64,000 bases of DNA. It comes from Odiellus spinosus (Eukaryota; Arthropoda; Arachnida; Opiliones; Phalangiidae). Positions 36,156 to 48,893 of this stretch are shown here, one piece after another (position 1 is the first letter of the stretch; every line of letters begins with the position of its first letter). Location: positions 9,702,601-9,766,600 of the forward strand of contig OY987237.1 of NCBI GenBank assembly GCA_963920705.1, in the 5' to 3' direction. Both the position numbers and the translations under genes were made by a program. The notes beneath the pieces are model-generated. The model saw nothing but the letters and a program-made list of their open reading frames with translations. It ran no database searches and had not been told where the DNA came from.

Positions 36156-39100
36156 CGTCTCCTTGTAAATTACTCACTTTAAGTAACAATTTTTTATACA
36201 ATCGTTTAATGTCTAATTAAACTGATTAAACGTAATCGATGTACAAGCGTAGCTGTAGATTGAACTAATTACGTATTTAGTCTTACCAATGACTGTAATC
36301 GTATACACTTTTCCTTTGGTCTACTTCTGCTAATATGTCATCACATCAAGTGGACATTTATAGATATATATAATATATATTTATACATGTATATATATTT
36401 ATAATATATATACCGGTAGTAGATTTCCACTTTAGTCCGCCGGAAATGACATAATGGCCAGTTTCCAAGAGATACCCTTCTTCCGTTTCCCGCTATTTTT
36501 ATTTAGGATATATTATTGTGATGTGTACGTATATCTTTACGGAAAATAAGTAATATTAGCCACTTAGGCTTATTGTTAGGTCTTTTTCCTTTCAACTATA
36601 GTAGGGTCAATCTGGGTTTCTTCTTGAATTTCTATATCTATACCAGGGTAGGAAATAATTATTTGTTTTCATAAGAGACTTTATTTTACAGTCGGAATCA
36701 GTTTGAAATCTCAGAACTTGGTTACTTCTTACGGTTTTGTTTCTTACGAAGTTAGTTTTAATTTAATTTTTCGAGATTCCACGCAGTTGAAATTGAATCC
36801 AAACAATGATGTGTTTTTATAACTTTTCAAATTAGATTTTCCCTACGCTGTATTTTTTAAGTTCTTTTACAACAAAAATATTACTTTTTCTTTTTATTAA
36901 GTATTGTTGGAGAGTCAAATTTTCTTCAGTGCCTTTGTATAAAATTATACATCTCTTTAACGTCATATTTCAATAAATTTAACTAGAAATAATTGTCAGT
37001 TTTGATTAGGTTTAATAAATAAGATCATATATTCTATTAATTACTCTTTAAAAACAAAATCAGAGAGCTGTGGTTATAGGTATATATTTTATTCTTTGTG
37101 AGTGCTGAAATTAAACCTGATTTTAGACCAAAAAATAATTTTCTATACGCTGTAGAAGTTTACAAGCCTAGAATAGACAGAAAATCAACGAATTAAGTGT
37201 TGTATAATTTATGGCTAAATTGATAGGATTTAATTGATTATGAAAAGGTATGATTCTAACCCTAGTTATATTTTATTTACCAGTTAAATGAACAATCAGC
37301 CGCCTTATAAATCGTGAAGCACGAAACGAAAATATGAGAACATCAACTTTAACTTCTTTTGGACCAGTATGTTTCCCTCAACGGTCTGAGTGAGTGTTTA
37401 AACCTTTGCTTTAATTTTAAGAATTGTTGTTGCTATACGAAACTATATGCATTTATTTTGCTGACTTGGGGTATCTAACTATACTCAAATTTAATCCTAG
37501 CCAAAAATAATAAGTTTAGACAAAAATATCAAACTTGACCTTATGACCTAGGGTAATGACCGAATGGGATACGTGTGTCGACGTTCCAAAAATTTTTCTA
37601 CGTCTTCCATATCGGTATTACGTGATCTGTATGAAACACTCCATTACTAGAATCAGAAGCGCCGGAAACAAAGGCAATAGAAAGACGGGTGGGGATAAGG
37701 TGTCCAAAAATGTTGGGTCCCTCCGGATCCATTAGTACTTCCCTCGCGCTTAATGTACGCCAGACGCGACACTTAAAAGAGCAACAAAAAGGAGTTCGCA
37801 GACCGAACCCACTCGATCTCCACCCCTCCGTTCTATTCCACTAGTCACCACCCCAACTTTTCTTTATCTTATACATTGTTAACCACACGTCGATTCTCTA
37901 GAAATTTTCCACTCGCCAGAAAATAAGTCTTAACTCCGCATTACGCAAGTATTTCGTTCGTGGTATTGAATGGCTTAATGGAAAATAAGAATAGTGTCCT
38001 TACCTCAGATCCAAAAATGAATTATACCAACGCGTGCGTAATTTGGGGGTTAAAACGCTGACTTTAAACCTTAATTGCGACGTTCTATTACTGTTCTATT
38101 ATGAAAATAGGCTTTTAATTTTACCTTCATGCCTCTTTTTAAGATTTATTTATGAAAATTTTAGGGTTTAGTATACTCTTTAACGAGAAAATATTATTCT
38201 ATTTAATATGGAATATTCAACCCTAAGATTTCCATAGATGAATTTTAATCCCGCATTCTTTGACTCGTGTTTAAATTGTCTTAAATTTGACTCGCTATAC
38301 TTTTGCCTGAAGTTGTTGAAATGCTTTCGCTTTTTATCCGCCCGTCGAGAAGAAAATTGAACTTATTTTCGTTATGTCCCTACCTCCCACGTCTCATTTT
38401 TCAAATTGGATAAAATATATGTCTGGTTACCCGAGTATAGATTATAATATTGTACGTAACTTTGTTTTTCTATTATTAGTCTTTGTGCCCAATACATTTC
38501 CCATTTTTATTCCCTCGCCTTTTGGGAATGGGTCCGAATGCCTGTATCAAAATATTTGATATCTTATTCTTTCGCTGGTTGTATAAATCCCTTTGAAAAT
38601 TGTTTGAGATTCATTTATTCGGGTCCCATCTATTTTAAAAAGGACACGTTTTAGGCAAGGTCATTCTTAATACTAGGTGTCAGACATTCTGAAAACATGG
38701 TATCGTATTTAGCCGGTGGTTTTTTTTTTTTATGATTTCATAGATTAATTCGCGATTTCTTTGAGGAATTCGTAATTTCTTCCTTGATTTATTTCTCTCG
38801 TATCGGAGAAATTTGCTCGCCTCATTTTTGTCTGACACCCCGTTGACCAAATCTAATTTAATTGGCCCTTAATTGAATTTATTTTGTAACGTAACTTAGC
38901 GCAAAAATATTTACATTCAAATTCTGATGCTATTTTTAATTTTTGAAAGACACTACATGTATACACGATCTCGTAAAATATATGGCAGAGCAGTACAAAA
39001 TTAAGTTCAGGTCAGTTTAGGTGTGAACTGCACGAGAGGAAAGCGCGTTGAACACAGTTTATTAACCACTCTTGACCGCCAGTTTGAAACCCATTCTAAC

Positions 39101-40855
39101 TTCGGTCCTTATAGTGTGAATGTAGCATAACTAATTCAAAACGCAAAAGAAGTTGGTGTATGTATGAACGAAACTTTATTATAGCTTCAGGGCAGATAAG
39201 TATCTTTGAATGCGGGTTTTGTGTACTTCACCGTTGAAAAGATTTCGTCTTTATTTAAAAATTGTTAATTTCAATTGCTGAAACGTTACGTTGCAATCAA
39301 AATCTGAACTTTTGAACCCTTTTGAGATGGTTGAATACGGGAAGTTCCTATTAGTCTGATAGCATAGTCAACCTTCAGTGTATGCGCAAAGGCCCTTGTA
39401 CATTAAATTCACTCTCAGTCGAAACTACTAATTATAATCCAGAATTCTATTTGTAAGAGTGTCTTATTTAAATATCGCTCACTTAATCTGGAGCTCGACA
39501 AGCGTTGAGGCTATGTTTATATTAAAAATTATGTTTATATTTTCATACCCGGGGCTTTAAATAATAAGCAACTTTTCGCCATAGATTTTAAAAGTTAAAT
39601 TACTAAAAATTTCTTGGAAATCTACCCGAGGGTCGTGACATTCATTTCAGCTTGTCGTTGACACTCTAGAGAGCTTGCGTCACATCCACTCTTCCATAGA
39701 TACCCTTAATACCCAATGTTTCTCGTTAAAAATATGTTGTTATTATATTTTATATTTTTCATCTCAAGCGTTACTTTAGGGATTAAATAGTAATTTTTCC
39801 TATCGACTTTTTCTGTCGGAAATTATTCGTTTTTTAGCGATATAAAATTATATTATATTAAGGTTTTTGTATCTTGCAAAGGGATCCATTTTGCTTTAAG
39901 TTTAATTTTAGTTAAAACTTAATATTCAGAATATTTAATCTTTTTTGCGTGGTCTTTTTGGTGAAAGTACTTAATCCAGAAATTTCCGTCTTTTATTGGA
40001 AGCTTATCGTTAATTATCAGGGTTGCCATAAATCAGGGAAAAGTCAGGGAATTTGAAAATGAGCCAAAAAGGTCAGGGAAAAGTCAGGAAATTTTAAGAT
40101 ATTTTAAAAAGTCAGGCAAAAGTTAGCTGGATTCATGGAGATATCCTGAACTCCTCATATAAGAACTAGCGACCAATGACATTGATCGATTACATTTATG
40201 AATCCAGCCAAGCCTATTTTCCGTTGAAACTCGTCCCTTGAAATATATTTTAATCTCAATTTTATTCCCTAATTAATAAATAGAAAGTGAAATATATGGA
40301 GTATTTAAAACTATACCATTGCATCTTTCTTCGTAGTAGGGTACTAGCTCTTTGAATAACTTGTTTTCAAGAGCCCCTTTTTTAAGTCGTAGTATATTTT
40401 TATTTCTTTCCGAGCTATATATACAATATATGGTATTAAATTCAGCCCGGGCGAAGTGTTTTTCAAAATCTGGAAGAATAAATTTGCATTTTTAAGAGAG
40501 TTTATAGAAACGCAGACCTTTATATAACGCTTTTTCCACCAGAACTCTTTACAAAACTCTGAGGAACTTTTCCGCTTATTGACTCGATTGGTTACGTTTT
40601 ACAAGATATTTGCATAAATTATTTCCTCTCTCGATCAAGTGTTTGCTACAAATATCCTTCGGTCGCCAGGGGAGTAGTTCAACTTTCTATATGGCTATAC
40701 CCACGAACTAATTATAGAAAGCGAGAAAGCGTATTGAGGTAGAATAATTGATATTATAAAAGAACTTGTGGGTTTGTCATCTTCTTCAAATGCTGCTAAC
40801 TACGTCACGAAATCACGTGGCGTTAAGGTTATACAGGGCAGTTATTTCCGTTTCA
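36156..40855. other. No gene seen
   Basis: AT-rich, with a slightly GC-richer patch at 37.65-37.95 kb that could be a promoter or first non-coding exon but has no decisive signal. A degenerate motif of GTCAGGGAAAAGTCAGG type lies at 40030-40140. Confidence 0.45.
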
Positions 40856-40860
40856 TAAAA

Positions 40861-41143
40861 TCAAGGAGGATCAGAGAAGGAGAGGAAATGTGGGGCTGCG
40901 TTGAGTTAGAGAGAGAAGAGCCAACCTCCCACTCGGGTGGAAAGGGGGGATAGGAAATTCTCGAGGTAAACTGTTGTCACGTGGTCGCTAGCTAGCGCGT
41001 CTCATAAAGGATTCGTTTTACCCACGCGACAACATTTTACCACGAAACGTCTCTACCCCCGTTCTCCCAGAGTGGGAGTTTAGGCCGACGCAGTAGGAAC
41101 CGCGCCGTCCCCACATTTCCTCTCCTTCTCTGATCCTCCTTGA
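40861..41143. mobile_element. TCAAGGAGG inverted-repeat element, TAAAA duplications
   Basis: The 283-bp element has inverted ends that start TCAAGGAGGATCAGAGAAGG and continue for about 37 bp with perfect pairing (to GGAAATGTGGGG). The 5-mer TAAAA is directly repeated at 40856-40860 and 41144-41148. The GC content of the interior is higher than the flanks. The two chance open frames over it share the peptide SRRIREGEEMWG on opposite strands because of the inverted ends. Confidence 0.85.
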
Positions 41144-41148
41144 TAAAA

Positions 41149-42145
41149 TGCTAGGGGCCAGACGGCCCGACCTTGAGAGCTGACACGGATGTAGAAAAAA
41201 TAAGCTTAAGAATTTCTCGTTGCTCACGAGCTCTATGAGCTTTACAAGTTATTACGTAGCTGATGACGTTCCCTATGTAAGCTCCTCCTCTGTTATGATA
41301 GCAAATATTAGGTTGTAGAGTCGAGATGTCAAGTTTTTTTTCCCTTCATCAATGTTCCCTAAATATAAAGCTGATATTTTGAGTCTTTTTATAAATTTAA
41401 TTTCGCAGAAGATTTTATTCGATTTTTTTAATTTATTTTACTTCAAAAACGAGTGCCTATAGCCTCTCTTTTATACGTAAGATCCTTTTTGAACATTCTC
41501 GTATTTCGTAAGTTAGTTCTTGGTTTACTTTGCTTACGTTTCATGATGGTAAAAACAAAATTATTTCAATGAATTTTAGGAAAAGAAAGTTTACTTTATT
41601 TTGTTGGTTTTTATACACCGAAATTAGCTTTCTCGCAGGGAAAAAAACGAAAAGTCCAAATTGAGATATTTATTTTGTTGAATGAAGCGAAATTTTCCTA
41701 TTTGACCTTCAAGACAAACTAAATAAGCTGCTTTCGCACCAGGCACTTTGAAACCCTTCAAATTAAGTTTTATTTTTAATTTGGGTAGATTTGAATTTCA
41801 GCTTATTGTGGTGGTTTTTCTAGGGATTTAGACTTATTTTAACGAGAAGGAATCGATATAAAATCACGCATCTGGCTTCATTACTACTTTAAAGATGTAG
41901 CTTGGGTTTCTTTTAATAAGAATAGGGCAACAGAACACAATTGTTTCGTACCAAGCATTAAATTGAGCTTAAGGGGCAAGAAATTTGACAGAGCGCGAGA
42001 AATATATAACCCATGTCGGTCTCCATTCTCAGAATAAAAATGAAGTGTGTGAGTGATGAAATTTAGTGTAAGGCGGTTTCTGCGATCTCGAGAAACAGAA
42101 GGGGTATGAAGTTGACGAGCAACATTTATCATAATATACTACCTA
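41149..42145. other. No gene seen
   Basis: AT-rich spacer between two inverted-repeat elements, without coding signal. Confidence 0.45.
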
Positions 42146-42264
42146 AAGCCTCGTTCACACTTGCCACTTTAATCGAGCTTTGAAATGGTCACGTTGACGA
42201 AAATTTATTTTAATATTAAAAAAGTTTGAAGGCGGTTTCAAAGCAAATGGTGTGAACGCGGCTT
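42146..42264. mobile_element. 119-bp inverted-repeat element (AAGCCTCGTTCACAC)
   Basis: Ends AAGCCTCGTTCACAC and GTGTGAACGCGGCTT pair over 15 bp with one mismatch. The interior continues with imperfect pairing (AATCGAGCTTTGAAA / TTTCAAAG). No target duplication can be assigned. Confidence 0.55.
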
Positions 42265-42406
42265 AAATGTTGTATAACTCCCCCTCTATAATGGGGTCCA
42301 TAACTGCACGGGCTGCAACGTATGTCACTTACTCCTAGATCTCTTAATTAAGTGTATAGCGCTAGTTATAGTGGCCTGTTTGCTAAAATTATGGCCCTTT
42401 CTTTAA

Positions 42407-42837
42407 AGGGAGAATGCAACCTAATAACAAGCGATTTTTTTATCGATTCCTTATCGTTTAAATAGGCCTAATCCAGCCAATAAAAAGTTTACAAAACAAA
42501 TATTAAACTTGAAATAAATTTAAAACTTGTCCGGAAAATAGGCTTGGTGGGGATTCATGAAGATCCTTAATTGCCTCCGTGTAAGGTTTAAGCGACCAGT
42601 GAGCAGAGGCCCGTCGTTCACGCGAGATCTCCACGAGACTAACAATCGCATTTCATTGGTCGCTAGAACTTATACGCGAGGAAATCAGGATCGCCATGAA
42701 TCCCGCTAACTCTATTTTCCAGGTAAGTTTTAAATCTAGTTTAATATTTGTTTTGTAAAACGTTTTTTGGTGGATTAGACCTATTTAGTCGATAAGGAAT
42801 CGATAAGAAATCACTTGTTATTAGGTTGCATTCTCCT
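42407..42837. mobile_element. TTAA element, copy 3
   Basis: Left end AGGGAGAATGCAACCTAATA is preceded by TTAA (42403-42406); right end TTATTAGGTTGCATTCTCC has lost the last bases and its flanking TTAA. The body folds back as in copy 2, with TTATCGATTCCTTATCG-type subterminal motifs and a central GGGGATTCATGAAGATCC / GGATCGCCATGAATCC pair. Confidence 0.75.
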
Positions 42838-45150
42838 AAAAGACAGGCTTCTTGTAAGTTCTACAAGTTTTAAAATGTAGACTGTTGTAAGATTATTCCT
42901 CGGAAATTTATCAAATATACGCTAGCATCAAAATAATAATTCTCTACATACGTCTGTTTGTCTCTTTGTTTTCGTCTATCGGTCAGGAACGATGAAGATT
43001 ACAGACGACGTTAGTGAGAGAAACTGAATCGAATTGATTATTTTTGACGGGGAATTTTATCTTTTCACGTTTTGAATGATGAAAATATTTTTATGGTGAT
43101 CCTTTCCTTTAAGTTCGTGGTAAACCTAAACCCGAAAGAGGACCCCTTCGTGTTCCAAAAACATGAGTAAATGTATGTATTAAGTGGGGCGCGAAACAAC
43201 ATAGTTTATCGAGATTAATGTTGGCATTATAATTTTAGTATCGAATTTCTCAACTTATACACGGGTGTTATGTATCTTAAACTCTACCCTTCTTTCCGGT
43301 TAACATTATCTTAGAAGTTCCAGTAGAAAGATCTCATTTCTGAAAAACAAACCGCGGTTTACATTTGGATGATTGTTTATCACGCTGTCAAGAAAGTCTA
43401 GTATTACCTATAAGCACTGGGAATTCATTTCCTAGATGGACCTATCCATCATTTTTCTAATTTGATTAATACTAGACCTTAAATTTCTTTGTATATCTGT
43501 AACTTTGTATATCTCCCGACTACTAAGTACTGCATGGACACCTACCTTAATAGATAAAGATGAATAACAAACCTTAGCGTTCTTAAGCGCCCTCTAACGG
43601 CGAACAGAGGCTAAATTAAGTGGCTCATATTTGTAAAGAACATGCATTCATGAGAGAATTTAATCTCTTGGCGTTTGAACAGAGACATAGTCTAATCGGG
43701 CTGGATGCCAGTTCAAAACAATAAGTCATATTCAACAAGCAAAAAGTATTATTAAAATTTGATAAACTTGTAAAATTAAAGAGTGGCGAAAAATTATTCC
43801 AAATTAAGACTTGATTATAAACTAAACATGAACAGTTAGGCCTAACTTCCATTGACTTGTAAAGGCTTGTACACCAATTACGTGGTGGAGTTATTAGCCG
43901 TCTTCCTCAGAATGGGATTACATATAATTTAATATTTTTCCTAAACATATGCGGCATAGAGTAGTTATCTTCAAAGAACTAGCTTATATTAACTTCTGGT
44001 AACGTGTGTATTGATTATTTCGCTTCTATCGCATCGCCAGAGGGAATTTAAGAACTACTTCCATTCGCGTGCAAGCGGCTTAAATCTTAAATGCTTGGCG
44101 TTTACATTAAAGTTTGATAGAATTTGGACCCTATTTATAGAACTGAACAAGCACTCGTGCCAAGCCGGAAATTGAAACAAACAATACCCAATTCCTCTTA
44201 CGTTAGGCCGATTCCCATCCACGGATTAAACAGCGTGTACGCTTTCTAAATTCGGAACATTTCCCCCAGATTATACACGTAAAAGGTATAGGTTCACATT
44301 TCCCAAAAATCGACTTTCATGTGCACTGTTAAAAAAAATCTCACCCGACCGAGAGGGACATGTCCCTCTGTGAAGCGTGAAATTCAGGAATAATATCTTT
44401 GCGTACGTCGAAGTTAAAAAGGAGTGTTTATCTAGCCAATTAATATATTGAATGTACAAATTTAGAACGAATCTCAATGCGGGGAGAAATTGTAGAAAAT
44501 GACTATCATTTAGTGGCAAACAGTAGCAAATTGTGTGCCTAAAGAAACGTCGTATGTGCATGGCTGCCGAGTCTTAGAAAAGAGATCAGGCTTTCGCCTT
44601 ACGCGGTTCACAACGAATTCAAAGTGTCAAGTGCGAAAGTAGCTTTTAAACCTTTTCAAAACGGTTCACAACGGTTTCAAATCGTATTAGCGGGGATCTT
44701 TTTAAAGTACATATTTTGCGGGACTTTGAAAATTTCTTGGAATGCAAATTCACAAATCCGTGCGGTTATTAAAACTTCACGTTCGCGAGGTCGACAATTA
44801 TAAATGTAGATTTAAATTATTTCGATAGCTTTAAGATGTTTTCGCCAAAATTTGATTTGAACGCCGGGCAAAGTTTCACCAGGATTTTCTTATTTAACAA
44901 ACATCAAAGAATTTTAACAAAACTTAATCCTAACGGGAAAAAGAGTTGACGTCCTTAACCAACTGGGAATTTTTAATCGCGTCAACTGTTAGAACAAAAG
45001 TTTTCTGGAGAAAAATAACAGACGACAACGCCATGGCCTCCGAATAATTAAATGCACGTTCGTTCGGGGAAAACTAGTTTCTATTTGCTTAATTAAATCG
45101 AGTAAAGGGGCTATTTTTTCCCAAAGTCTTTAAAGGGGTATCGTCACAAA
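42838..45150. other. No gene seen
   Basis: No exon or delimited element recognised. Open frames near 43.7 and 44.4 kb look like chance. Confidence 0.45.
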
Positions 45151-45159
45151 ATTGACTGA

Positions 45160-45334
<175 letters not shown>

Positions 45335-48257
45335 ATAAGTTATATATATTGGAAAGCATGATCCTCTATTAGTCTTAGATCATAATAATTGAATTGGGGT
45401 ATTAAATTACTAGCAAAGTAGTCCTAAATTATAAATGGAAATATTTCCATCTTTAAAGATCCTAACAAACAGTTGGAGCATTTTTAATTTCAAACTCTGC
45501 TAAGCCTAACTTAAATATTAATTACTTTTATATAATAATTTGTTAAATTACAATTACTTTAAGTTACCGCGATGAAATCTCCATAACTACATTGTAATGA
45601 AATATTAAAATCTGTAGATCCAGTACGGAAAAATTCTTCGATAGTTGAAAGCCAGAAAAAATATCTAGGTTATAGTATCCCTTTAAAATACAGGAGGGAA
45701 ATAAAATGAAAGAAGATAAAGAAAACAAAGACTTAACACCTAGATTCTCCAGTCGCCAAAACCCACATTCTGATTCAATTATGTAAGCCGTTAAATAAAA
45801 GCTCATAAGAATAAGATATGAAAGAAGAAAAAAATATCTTAGAAATTCTCATGATTCGAAATTCCCCCCTGAATTAATTTACAACTCTGAATTATAAACC
45901 AAACTTATTAGATAAAACCGAGTTCATATTTTTATTCTTGGGAGAGATTGCTTGAGAATATAATCATTCAATTCAAGCTAGATATTATTTTTTTGTATAC
46001 ATTTATCCTGAATTGAACCATAGCCTACATATATAATGTTCCCTTAATCGGATACTACCGCTTATTTTTGCTCTTTTTATGTTTCCTCGGTGGAAAAGGA
46101 AGCGATATTTTAGAACAATATTTCTTTTCGGGGGGGGGGGATGCCGAACTAACCATCAAATGATTGATAAAGGATCAAATTTTTTTCATAACTCTCTCTT
46201 GAAAACAAAAGAAGCTTTCGTTTGGGGAGGAAAAGGGATGGAACAGTCGCCGCCCTCAACCACCTAAATCCTCTTATCATCTACCAATCATAACCTGCAA
46301 CGTGTAAGCGATATAAAAAAATATGCTAGAGAAAAAGAAGATCCTCGGAGGCTCGGATAATCCTGGTTGAAAAACAAGATCGGACAGCCCAATTAATGTC
46401 CCACGCTTTACTAAGTTACAATGTAAGAAGGAACCTGGATTCCAATTAGTAAACCCGTATCTCTACGCGAAATTAGGTTCATTATATGCTTGTCTCTTTA
46501 GTGTACTTGTATGCCTGTTAAGAATAGTTAAAAATGGTGTGTAAATATTCGACATATGCACAAACTGCATGAATTTCTACATTGCGCCCAATTTAATGTT
46601 TGTATACCATCTTTAAATGAAGTCCGCCTCTCCTGTCTAGCATTAAGAGTCGAAATTAGCTAGACCTACCATGCTCGCGCAGGTTGACGTCATTAGCCCC
46701 TTGCATCTGGCAAAACCTTTTTCTCACACATTCCTATCAAATTCTATTGAACCAAGAACCCTAGTATAATTCTATACTTCCAGGGTGTAAATCTTTACAA
46801 TTGCAAGCTCAACTTCTTAGGTGTCTTTTCCTCAAGGAATATAGATTATGAAGTTGGGAGTAAGGAGCTAGCCAGTTGATCCTGATCTTGTCAAAACTAG
46901 AAACTATATTATAAGTAGATATATAATGTTAAGAAAATATCGTCTTCTATATTTGAAGCTAGAAAACATTGATCCAAGCACTAACGCCTGTAAAAATGTT
47001 CCAACCACTGAGCTTCGATGTTCAGGGTAAAGCCTAACCTATTGCACCTACATAATACTTTTTCATAAAGTTATAGAAACACGAAAAAATATTTTATTAG
47101 TTCATCCAACCTGTATAATTATATTATTTCCCGTGGGTGACAAAGGTCAACGGTTACGTAACGCGTAGATTTAATTATTATTTTTGTTCTTTGCCAGCAA
47201 GTTTTTACTTAATTCCGCTTTAGTTATATTTTATCTATTTTTAGTTAAGCTTATAATTACGATCGCGGCTTCATTAATAAATTAAATATGTCTAATTGAG
47301 TTACCACAGAAATGATTGGCGTTGTACCGTAATGACATTCAAGGTTATTCACAGACATCATCAAAGGGTTAAGGGCTCGTTATTTTTCGAAAAGCGTTCA
47401 ATTTAAATTATCAAATATGCTATGAAAATTTACAATTCCATGTGAAACGTCATGAAAATCTTTTGACGCTTTCGTGATCGCTTTGGCAATGTGAGTTAAG
47501 CCTAACACGAATGAAAAATGACTGTAGAGGTACCATAGCTGCTTGAAATGTTTTTTCTTCACTTGGAGATAATTAAATTTAACGAAACTACATTTATTTA
47601 ATTGTAGTTTATTAATTTATTTATTAATTCAAACTCGCTCTCCCAAGTTTAATCCTTAAACACGCGTAAACTCAATCTTGAAGATATTTTACAAAAATGG
47701 ATTTATATGTCAACATTATATTGTAGGATAGAATATTCGGAGAGGCAATGCTATCTTAGGAAACATGGTTAAGTTCCAATATCCGTATCAAGTTTCCGGA
47801 TTGTGCGTAAAACATATATTTATGCCATTCGAGGATAACGATAAAATAAAATATAAGGTGAATAACTTGACGTAATTCCGGTTTACCGATCTTGTTCAAA
47901 GCTGTCTTTTAAACGTCATATTTCTATCTCTTTTCCACTGTCTAAGCTTCCTATTCAAATAAACTCGAAATCAGTTTAAAGATTAACGTCAGACTATTCT
48001 TAAAGGGAGGATATATAAAAACGTTTAATCCATTTCTAGTTTATATCCCGAATTGAATCAAAAAATCAAGAAAGATTTTAATAGATTTTTGTTAAATTAG
48101 GGTAGATATGGGATAGTTAGTATAATTTAAAAAAAAATCGCAGATTTGAATAAAACTCTCTCACACTACCTTTAAAATAAACTACGTATTAATTTTGTTC
48201 TATTGAAAAGCCATTTTCAAAATTTTACTCTTCTAAGTAGGTTTCGAATAAAATTTA

Positions 48258-48340
48258 AGTACTTTCACGAAAAAAGACACCGCGAAAGTATCACGTGCCG
48301 AAACGCGTGATAATCAACTGTTCCATAATAGTGATGACGT
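48258..48340. repeat. CACGTGCC dispersed repeat
   Basis: Shares CACGAAAAAAGACACCGCG, AAAGT, CACGTGCCGAAACGCGTGA, AATCAACTGTTCCATAATAG and GATGACGT with loci at 27766-27860 and, less well, 57518-57590 and 21316-21360. The order of blocks is the same at each site. Confidence 0.5.
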
Positions 48341-48837
48341 GGTATTGAGGTATATATATATTGGATGGTTTTTTTCACTACTTATCCGAAACTGGTACTC
48401 AAATTCCCATTTGCAACTAGTGAAAAATCCAAAATAGCTTCATTTTAAAAAGGCGTGTATAATTTTAAAGAATTTAATTATGAACAGGTGAAAACGAATG
48501 TGTGGGCTAAAATGGGTGGAAAATATATTTCCTCGGGTTTGGAATCGCGCACCTTGGAGAATTCAGTGGAAAGTAATAATAAATAGGACAAAATTTTAAT
48601 TAAAATACCATTAATTATAAAAGACTTAATTTGTACAATCAATATTTGTCTTCGCGTCGATTTCAAAAATATCAGTTCGGTGTAAAATCAGTTAAAACCA
48701 GCTTTCTAATTTAATTAATATATGCAGTCAGGTATTTACTCTTGTTGGAAGGAAATTTAAATGACTTCATTCTGAGAGAAGTTAATCATGCATTGTGTAT
48801 AAATTACACCGGTATTTGTTCATCGTTTGATTGCTTA

Positions 48838-48893
48838 TAACTCCTGTGTTTGATAGTAAAAAAATAGTATTTTTACCATCAAACACAGGAGTT
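48838..48893. repeat. Hairpin with 23-nt near-perfect stem
   Basis: AACTCCTGTGTTTGATAGTA pairs with TACCATCAAACACAGGAGTT around an AT-rich loop of about 15 nt; one mismatch in the stem. Could be a tiny fold-back or a structured RNA; no expression evidence. Confidence 0.6.

Noticed and set aside
36260-36330. Alternative upstream exon ending ...RLQSL before a GTAAG donor on the minus strand
   Set aside because: The phase would fit exon 31763, but there is no start codon or convincing acceptor, and the frame is very short.
40768-41227. Two small frames sharing the peptide SRRIREGEEMWG
   Set aside because: They are opposite-strand translations of the two terminal inverted repeats of the 40.9-kb element.
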